In this document: in pieces, positions 37,798 through 43,078 of the stretch
Layout: every line of letters starts with the position of its first letter
How positions within the stretch are numbered: the first letter of the stretch is position 1
Assembly: GCA_024280475.1 (NCBI GenBank)
Contig: JAJRQA010000100.1
Location: 1-43,078, forward strand
DNA from: Alphaproteobacteria bacterium
GTDB taxonomy: Bacteria; Pseudomonadota; Alphaproteobacteria; Rhizobiales; JAKIUO01
Direction of reading: 5' to 3'
Length of the DNA: 43,078 nt
Made by a program: the position numbers and the translations under genes
Notes under the pieces: generated by a model
Databases searched by the model: none
Seen by the model: only the letters and a program-made list of their open reading frames with translations
Told to the model about the DNA's origin: nothing

Positions 37798-37826
37798 TTG
37801 AGTTAAAAGATAATATTGCACATAAT
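37798..37826 (+). promoter_or_regulatory. Predicted promoter of the small haem protein gene
   Basis: TTGAGT (37798-37803) and CATAAT (37821-37826) are 17 nt apart in A+T-rich DNA, about 45-70 bp upstream of the ATG at 37870. Called by consensus only. Confidence 0.5.
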
Positions 37827-37869
37827 AAATAGCGTTATTACCTAGTAACTCCATATTCAGGAGAATTAA

Positions 37870-38151
37870 ATGCTGAACAAAACAACCGCAATCATTAGTT
37901 CAATCCTCGCAATAGTCCTCTTTGCTATTTACTCTGTATCTGCTTCTGCTCACCCGGTGTTCGCCCAAAAACACAATATGAGATGTTCTGGATGCCATAT
38001 TACTCCAATCACCGATGGCGCTCTCAACAGCAATGGCTGGTCGTTTAAGAAAAACGGCTATAAATTTCAAAACTGGCAGAATCCTGGGAATGGGAATGGC
38101 AACAATAACGGAAATTGCTTAAAAATCGGCAAAATTACTATTTGCCAGTAA
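37870..38151 (+). CDS. Small exported mono-haem c-type cytochrome-like protein
   Basis: 93 residues. A signal peptide (1-27, ending SASA) is followed at once by HPVFAQKHNMRCSGCHITP, with one haem-attachment motif C39-S-G-C42-H43. GALNSNGWSFKKNGYKFQNW follows, then a Gly/Asn-rich linker and two more Cys (83 and 92). The segment 'HPVFAxKxxMxCSxCHxxxxxLNxxGxxFKxNGY' is like the N-terminal haem region of much longer periplasmic haem proteins; here only that module remains. It has an AGGAG site and its own promoter-like element. It probably acts in the periplasm. Partner and function are unknown. Confidence 0.75.
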   Translation: MLNKTTAIISSILAIVLFAIYSVSASAHPVFAQKHNMRCSGCHITPITDGALNSNGWSFKKNGYKFQNWQNPGNGNGNNNGNCLKIGKITICQ

Positions 38152-38200
38152 GATCCAGCTCATCCTTTCACAGACGGATGCCGTTTGTGAGGAGATGATA

Positions 38201-38653
38201 TCAGGATCCGGTCGAACCAAAACCACCAGCGCCGCGATCACTATTGTCGAGCTCATCGACAAGCGTGAAGTGTGCTGGTGTCACAGGCGCAAGGACCATT
38301 TGAGCGATGCGCATGCCGCGCGTGATCTCGAATGCCTGGAGACCATGATTGATCAACAGCACTTTGACCTCGCCGCGATAATCCGCGTCGATGGTACCAG
38401 GGGCATTTAAAACCGTGACCCCGTGCTTGAACGCGAGCCCAGAACGAGGTCGAATTTGCGCCTCATATCCCACCAGCAAAGCCATGGCGAAACCGGTCGG
38501 CACCAACAAAAATTGCCCCGGCGCCAGCACCAATGGTTCATCATCAGGGACGGCGGCTTGCAAATCAGCCCCCGCAGCTTGATCCGAATGATAGGTGGGT
38601 AATTGCAATCCCTCAAAGTGAGGTAGCGATTTGATCTTTATGACGACGCTCAT
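38201..38653 (-). CDS. dut: dUTP diphosphatase
   Basis: 150 residues, the trimeric dUTPase. It hydrolyses dUTP to dUMP and pyrophosphate, keeping uracil out of DNA. The five family motifs are visible: [41 protein letters not shown] and the C-terminal [10 protein letters not shown] lid. The start codon overlaps the coaBC stop (ATGA, 38650-38653), so the two are translationally coupled, a pairing common in bacteria. Confidence 0.96.
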   Translation of the reverse strand: MSVVIKIKSLPHFEGLQLPTYHSDQAAGADLQAAVPDDEPLVLAPGQFLLVPTGFAMALLVGYEAQIRPRSGLAFKHGVTVLNAPGTIDADYRGEVKVLLINHGLQAFEITRGMRIAQMVLAPVTPAHFTLVDELDNSDRGAGGFGSTGS

Positions 38654-39921
38654 TCAGCGGCCTGCTTGTTGTTTGTTAAACGACCAGCTGCTTCAACCAT
38701 CAAGCGCTGTGCCACTTCTTGCTTGTCAAGAGAGGGCCATTTTTCCACCTCCTGGTCAATGATCAGCGTCACCTGATTACGATCACCGCCAAAGGTGCCC
38801 GATGACGCAGAGACATCATTGGCGACAATCCAGTCACACCCCTTGGCTTTGAGTTTTTTGCGGGCATTGGCAATAAGATCTTGCGTTTCGGCTGCAAAAC
38901 CGATCACCAGTTGCGGGCGCTTTGGCCCTTTTTGGGAGAGCGTCTTCAAGATATCTGGATTCTCAACAAGCCCCAGAACAGGAGGTTTTGATCCAGCTTT
39001 CTTAATCTTGTGGTCGGCATTTTTGGCCACACGCCAGTCCCCGACTGCGGCCGCGCAAACGGCGATATCGGCGGGCAAGGTCGTTTTGGCCGCGGACAGC
39101 ATCTGCTCGGCTGTTTCCACGCGTACCATTTCAATACCGTCTGGCACTGGCAAACTTGTGGGCCCAGAAATCAGCGTCACGGATGCTCCCAGATCTCTTG
39201 CTGCCATCGCGATTGCATATCCCTGTTTTCCAGACGAATGATTGGCGATATAGCGAACAGGATCAATCGGTTCATGAGTTGGACCAGCCGTCACCAGCAC
39301 ATGGCGGCCCTCCAGCAAAAGCTCGCTGGGGCGGTCACTATGACCAGATAGCAACAAGCTTTTGGGACCTTCAATTTTTTTCTGATTTAGTAGCGCATCG
39401 ATTTTGTTCAAAATAAGAGCTGGCTCGAGCATGCGCCCCTCGCCCTCTTCTCCGCAGGCCATGTCACCACTGGCAGGTCCTGCAAAATGAACGCCGTCTT
39501 CAGCGAGTTGAGTACGATTGCGCTTCGTGGCTTTGGCCTCATACATAACGGGATTCATGGCCGGGGCGATCAATATGGGACTGTTTGACGCCAGCAAACA
39601 GGTGGTCGCCAGATCATTGGCCAATCCAACAGCCATTTTTGCCATGAGGTCAGCCGTCGCTGGTGCCACCACGATAAGATCAGCGTCGCGAGCCAGCTGG
39701 ATATGACCGATTTTTGCTTCATCATCCAGATCAAACAAATCGGTAAAGGTTTTGTCACCCGCCAGCGTCGATACGGACAAGGGCGTCACAAATTCTGCTC
39801 CACCCGTTGTCAATATCGCGCGAACGGTCGCTCCACGCTTCTTCAAAAGGCGGATAAGTTCCAGCGTCTTATAAGCCGCAATACCGCCGCCAATGATCAG
39901 TAATATTGTTTTATCATGCAT
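38650..39921 (-). CDS. coaBC: Bifunctional phosphopantothenoylcysteine decarboxylase / phosphopantothenate-cysteine ligase
   Basis: 423 residues, two domains for coenzyme A synthesis. The N-terminal CoaC flavoprotein (about 1-190) has [14 protein letters not shown], catalytic His73 in [20 protein letters not shown] and the flexible-loop Cys155 in ACGEEGEG. The C-terminal CoaB ligase begins near [19 protein letters not shown], with [16 protein letters not shown] and [16 protein letters not shown]. It joins cysteine to 4'-phosphopantothenate with CTP and then decarboxylates the product. It overlaps dut by 4 nt. The upstream region is repeat-rich and non-coding. Confidence 0.95.
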   Translation of the reverse strand: MHDKTILLIIGGGIAAYKTLELIRLLKKRGATVRAILTTGGAEFVTPLSVSTLAGDKTFTDLFDLDDEAKIGHIQLARDADLIVVAPATADLMAKMAVGLANDLATTCLLASNSPILIAPAMNPVMYEAKATKRNRTQLAEDGVHFAGPASGDMACGEEGEGRMLEPALILNKIDALLNQKKIEGPKSLLLSGHSDRPSELLLEGRHVLVTAGPTHEPIDPVRYIANHSSGKQGYAIAMAARDLGASVTLISGPTSLPVPDGIEMVRVETAEQMLSAAKTTLPADIAVCAAAVGDWRVAKNADHKIKKAGSKPPVLGLVENPDILKTLSQKGPKRPQLVIGFAAETQDLIANARKKLKAKGCDWIVANDVSASSGTFGGDRNQVTLIIDQEVEKWPSLDKQEVAQRLMVEAAGRLTNNKQAAE

Positions 39922-40286
39922 GTCTCAAGCTCAACTGATTGAATAGTTTCCAAGACTTTAGCAGTTTATATCGATCGGGGCTAATTTTAGCGCTTGATAT
40001 TTTACGCTCACGGCTAATCCTCGCCAAGCTCGGGCCTGCGCGGGCGCGCGCAATGCGCGGCGCGTGGTCACGCTTGCCTCCCAAGAGGTCGGGTTTTATA
40101 GCGCTCACGGCTAGTCCTCGCGGCGTGTGGCCACGTTTGCCAAAGCAGTGCTTTGGCATTCTGCCTTATAGCAAAACCTCACAGAGAAAAAGAATTCCGA
40201 CCTACGGGAAGGCAAGCGTGACTACGCGCCACGCTTTGCGTGCCCCATTGGAGGCCCGCCGTCAGGCGGAATAGCCGTGAAATATA
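39922..40286. repeat. Repeat-rich non-coding region upstream of coaBC
   Basis: Direct copies of CGCTCACGGCTARTCCTCGC lie at 40005-40024 and 40102-40121. A 21-nt sequence at 40059-40079 recurs with changes in direct orientation at 40122-40142 and almost exactly (20 of 21) as the reverse complement at 40210-40230. A further hairpin GCCAAAGCA/TGCTTTGGC spans 40139-40157. The RNA could fold extensively. A 111-codon open frame crosses it, but composition and repeats argue it is not coding. It may be a degenerate repeat element or a structured leader or RNA. Confidence 0.6.
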
Positions 40287-40700
40287 TTAACCCAAACGGT
40301 GATGGCGTGAGCTGGCGATTTCGTCCAGCTCGTCACGCTCTTCTGCTTCACGTGCTTCCAGCACACGAGCGGTTTCGCGTTCCCCGACTTTTTCGACCTT
40401 TTTCAATTCTTCAAAAGAAGAAGCAAGATCGTCACGGGCTCCATCGAGTTTGCCTTCAAGTTCAGACACACTGTCGACAATGCGCTCGCGCCGGGTGATG
40501 GCATCTTTTGCCCATAAAGGATAGCGGCAATCATTCATGTCAGACGTGCCAGCGCGCTGCTGTTCCACTTCTACCTGGCGATCAAGGTCGCGCGCCATAC
40601 GTTGAAAATCGTCGATCATTGATTCAAGATCGGCAACTTTTTGACGGCGCTCATCTACTTCAAATTTGCGCAGGCGAATAAGACTGTCATGTGATTTCAT
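40287..40700 (-). CDS. fliJ: Flagellar export protein FliJ
   Basis: 137 residues, almost entirely charged helix. It starts SLIRLRKFEVDERRQKVADLES and ends with KKVEKVGERETARVLEAREAEERDELDEIA. This is the FliJ pattern of a two-helix coiled coil. FliJ escorts substrates to, and couples, the FliI ATPase in the flagellar type III export apparatus. The position 107 bp downstream of fliI on the same strand supports the call, since sequence alone is low in information. Confidence 0.78.
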   Translation of the reverse strand: MKSHDSLIRLRKFEVDERRQKVADLESMIDDFQRMARDLDRQVEVEQQRAGTSDMNDCRYPLWAKDAITRRERIVDSVSELEGKLDGARDDLASSFEELKKVEKVGERETARVLEAREAEERDELDEIASSRHHRLG

Positions 40701-40807
40701 CGTTCGGTACCCCTTACTATTTACGAACTACGGATAAACAATATAATTGAATTAGGTAAAATCGCCGTTAAGCACCCATTCTTTTTATGGTGCGAAATAG
40801 AACAAGC

Positions 40808-42157
40808 CTAACGTTGCGTTAAGGGTTCCTCTTCACTACCTGCATTAACGTTATTCAAGACTTGTGCCAGCTGGGCATAGCCCTCTTCAAGCGTCACCGC
40901 CTCCCCCTTTTGTTGCTTAAGGAAGGATTCCAGCAAAGGATGGTAAGCAATAGATTCATCCACTTCCGCGTTAGATCCTTTCCTATAGGCCCCTAGCCGT
41001 ATCAACTCTTCCATATCAGAATAGGTCGACATCAGTTGTTTGGCACGCTGAATAAGCGGTAGAAATTGAGGTTCAACGCATGCTGGCATGGTGCGAGAGA
41101 TTGATTTCAGGACATTGATCGCAGGATAGCGTCCCGTTTCGGCAATCGAGCGTTCCATAACGATATGCCCATCGAGAATACCGCGCACCGCGTCGGCCAC
41201 TGGTTCATTATGATCATCTCCAGTGACAAGCACAGTAAACAGGCCTGTGATACTGCCCTCCCCGGCGCCCGGCCCGGCTCGCTCAAGCAAACGTGGCAAT
41301 TCGGTAAAGACCGTTGGCGTATAGCCTTTGGTCGTCGGTGGTTCCCCTCCCGCCAGACCAATTTCGCGCTGGGCAATAGCAAATCGGGTAATACTGTCCA
41401 TCATGCAAAGGACCTGCTGCCCCTGGTCCCTGAAATATTCCGATAAAGCCATTGTCAGCCAGGTTGCCTGACGACGCATTAATGCAGCTTCATCCGAAGT
41501 TGCCACGACAACGATGGAGCGTGCCAACCCCTCTTCACCCAGGTCATCTTCAATAAATTCCTGCACCTCACGGCCACGTTCACCAATCAGACCGATCACC
41601 GCCACATCTGAAGAGGTATTGCGGGCTAACATCGACATCAGCACAGATTTACCAACCCCGGACCCCGCAAAAATGCCCATGCGCTGCCCGGCGCAGCAAG
41701 TAACGAAACTGTTGAGCGCCTTGACGCCCAGATTAATCGGCGGCCCGACCCGCGAACGATCACCGGCTGCTGGAGGGGAACGGCGCAATGGCGCTGCGAC
41801 AAGCCCTTGTGGCAAAGGCCCCTTGCCATCAATGGGGTCGCCCAACGCATTGACCACCCGGCCCAACCACTCATTCGTTGGGAATACTGCTGGCTCCGCA
41901 CTCTCCAGCACGGCCCGATCACCCATATGTACGCCATCAAGATCGCTAAAGGGCATGGCAACAGCCGCACCATTTTTAAAACCGACAATTTCGCAAAGCC
42001 GTTGATTGCCGCGACCAGCCTCAATAACAATACGCGAACCAAGCCCCATAGCCCGCACCGGCCCGACGATTTCGACGAGCAATCCCTGCACCCCATTTAC
42101 GCGCCCATAAATTTGTCGCTCGGGGAGGGACTTTATATCTGCAATCAATGCGTCCAT
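40808..42157 (-). CDS. fliI: Flagellum-specific ATP synthase FliI
   Basis: 449 residues, homologous to F1-ATPase beta. It powers unfolding and export of flagellar substrates at the cytoplasmic face of the export gate. Walker A is AGSGVGKSVL (K170, S171). LIGERGREVQEFIEDDLG and the Walker B region QVLCMMDSITRFAIAQREIGLAGGEPP are intact, as is the C-terminal ISRTMPACVEPQF region. It is followed by fliJ. It is divergent from ctrA, and the CtrA box at 42255-42269 lies about 100 bp upstream of its start, so CtrA may also control it. Confidence 0.95.
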   Translation of the reverse strand: MDALIADIKSLPERQIYGRVNGVQGLLVEIVGPVRAMGLGSRIVIEAGRGNQRLCEIVGFKNGAAVAMPFSDLDGVHMGDRAVLESAEPAVFPTNEWLGRVVNALGDPIDGKGPLPQGLVAAPLRRSPPAAGDRSRVGPPINLGVKALNSFVTCCAGQRMGIFAGSGVGKSVLMSMLARNTSSDVAVIGLIGERGREVQEFIEDDLGEEGLARSIVVVATSDEAALMRRQATWLTMALSEYFRDQGQQVLCMMDSITRFAIAQREIGLAGGEPPTTKGYTPTVFTELPRLLERAGPGAGEGSITGLFTVLVTGDDHNEPVADAVRGILDGHIVMERSIAETGRYPAINVLKSISRTMPACVEPQFLPLIQRAKQLMSTYSDMEELIRLGAYRKGSNAEVDESIAYHPLLESFLKQQKGEAVTLEEGYAQLAQVLNNVNAGSEEEPLTQR

Positions 42158-42550
42158 GTGTTTGCCTATGGTTATGCTTGGCTTGTATGTGCCGTCGAAT
42201 CAGCTCTTAACTATTCAATAATTAACGCGTGATTCGATCATGCTCGTCCAGCAATTAAGGGTTCGTTAAGGGTTTGATTAATATAAGGCCGGGTAGTGAT
42301 CAGTTACGAAACAGCTTGACGAGACCCTTGCAAGGGGTGTTTGCCCCTGTTTTGTAACCCGTGTGCAACAGTTAAGTTTTCTAGCGCAAACGGGGTTTGA
42401 CCAGATCGTTGGTAAGGGTTTAGTAATGATTCGTCTGTAATTTCTTGGTTCGAGTTAATAAAAAAACTATTTTGAATTTTGGCGCGCCGACCTAGTCCTC
42501 AGTACGGCGATTTGGGGGTCCCTTTGGACCAATCCAAGAGAGGACGACAG
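42158..42550. promoter_or_regulatory. fliI-ctrA divergent control region
   Basis: 393 bp without a gene. It holds GANTC methylation sites at 42197-42201, 42231-42235 and 42428-42432, a perfect CtrA box at 42255-42269 and a second TTAA after N8 (to 42281). It also has a hairpin AGGGG/CCCCT (42333-42348) followed by GTTTTG that could end or pause transcription. Layout and motifs match cell-cycle-controlled ctrA promoters of other alphaproteobacteria. Start sites are not determined. Confidence 0.7.
42255..42269 (+). promoter_or_regulatory. CtrA-binding box
   Basis: TTAA-GGGTTCG-TTAA matches the TTAA-N7-TTAA recognition sequence of CtrA exactly. It lies between fliI and ctrA, so autoregulation of ctrA and control of fliI are both possible. 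Confidence 0.75.
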
Positions 42551-43078
42551 ATGCGGGTTCTCCTTATCGAAGACGATAGCGCAACAGCGCAGAGCATTGA
42601 ACTAATGCTTAAAAGTGACGGGTTCAACGTTTACACAACGGACCTTGGAGAAGAGGGTGTCGATCTTGGCAAACTCTATGACTATGATATTATCCTTCTG
42701 GATATCGGCCTGCCCGACATGAGCGGCTATGATGTCTTGAAGACTTTGCGCGTGGCAAAAGTCGAAACGCCGATCCTGATCCTCTCAGGTCACAGCGGCA
42801 TTGATGACAAGGTCAAAGGTCTGGGCTTTGGGGCCGATGACTATATGACCAAGCCATTCCACAAGGATGAGCTGGTGGCGCGGATTAACGCGATTGTCCG
42901 GCGCTCCAAAGGTCATTCACAATCCATACTCAATACTGGTCTGCTGGCCGTCAATTTTGACGCCAAGACCGTGCAGGTCGATGGACAGCCCGTTCATCTG
43001 ACTGGCAAAGAATATCAAATGCTCGAATTATTGTCGCTGCGCAAAGGCACGACACTAACCAAGGAAATGTTCCTCAAC
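42551..43078 (+). CDS. ctrA: Cell-cycle response regulator CtrA (partial, cut at the window end)
   Basis: The first 176 codons are present and the frame is still open at the window end. The receiver domain is complete: acidic pocket EDD (7-9), phospho-acceptor D51 in [11 protein letters not shown], the Ser/Thr in ILSGHS and Lys in [10 protein letters not shown]. The OmpR-type winged helix begins near residue 125, with [25 protein letters not shown]. The starting residues [21 protein letters not shown] match alphaproteobacterial CtrA. It is the master regulator of the cell cycle and of flagellar genes. An AGAGAGGA site precedes the ATG. GANTC and CtrA sites lie upstream. Confidence 0.96.
   Translation, partial: MRVLLIEDDSATAQSIELMLKSDGFNVYTTDLGEEGVDLGKLYDYDIILLDIGLPDMSGYDVLKTLRVAKVETPILILSGHSGIDDKVKGLGFGADDYMTKPFHKDELVARINAIVRRSKGHSQSILNTGLLAVNFDAKTVQVDGQPVHLTGKEYQMLELLSLRKGTTLTKEMFLN

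Noticed and set aside
39939-40274. A 111-codon plus-strand frame between coaBC and fliJ
   Set aside because: It runs through direct and inverted repeats, so its length reflects high G+C repeats rather than coding selection.

Overview
The window is chromosomal DNA from an alphaproteobacterium, most likely of the order Hyphomicrobiales (Rhizobiales) or a close relative. Signs of this are ctrA with a CtrA box and GANTC (CcrM-type) sites upstream, a serC-motif RNA leader ahead of serC-serA, a dnaA-dnaN-recF-gyrB core block with rpsT upstream of dnaA, a bactofilin, an Omp25/31-type porin-like barrel, and fliI-fliJ next to ctrA. I see no rRNA, tRNA, CRISPR array, integrase or intact transposon.

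Layout. (1) 1-3.0 kb: serine biosynthesis, serC RNA motif-serC-serA, closed by a long hairpin shared with the convergent bactofilin gene. (2) 3.1-8.8 kb: bactofilin, a SAM methyltransferase, queG plus an SDR gene (ATGA overlap), uppP, and a convergent NDUFA9-like SDR. (3) 9.2-12.8 kb: envelope genes (YafK-type L,D-transpeptidase lipoprotein, outer-membrane barrel, PpiC parvulin) and rpsT. (4) 12.8-21 kb: a 1-kb gene-free dnaA upstream region with DnaA-box-like and GANTC sites, then dnaA, dnaN, recF, a LysE-type exporter and gyrB. (5) 21-24.7 kb: small accessory genes (DUF6680-like protein, a 152-bp inverted-repeat element, a muconolactone-isomerase-like protein, a divergent HxlR regulator/pirin pair) and a cytosolic-type malate dehydrogenase.

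(6) 24.9-34.6 kb is the unusual part. Seven consecutive minus-strand genes run from a ParA-like ATPase at 34.6 kb down to mdh. They are the ParA-like ATPase, a small acidic protein with a basic N-terminus, a 1083-residue TIR/NB-ARC-like/TPR protein (a STAND-type immune-receptor architecture), an orphan TAXI-type periplasmic binding protein, two proteins built from a shared 'LLxxLxxDIxxLxxE' repeat (one with a membrane anchor and a periplasmic TPR/Sel1-like tail), and mdh. A 56-bp tandem repeat lies between the TAXI gene and the membrane-anchored repeat protein. The six genes other than mdh are the best candidates for an undescribed system here.

(7) 34.8-40 kb returns to housekeeping genes: moeB/hesA-like plus cysK (abutting), a DMT transporter, a tiny exported mono-haem protein, and dut plus coaBC (ATGA overlap). 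Upstream of coaBC is a 365-bp repeat-rich non-coding stretch. (8) 40.3-43.1 kb: fliJ and fliI, then divergent ctrA, cut by the window end. Several minus-strand genes seem to start at TTG or at an internal ATG with a good ribosome binding site rather than at the longest open frame; those choices are given per gene.
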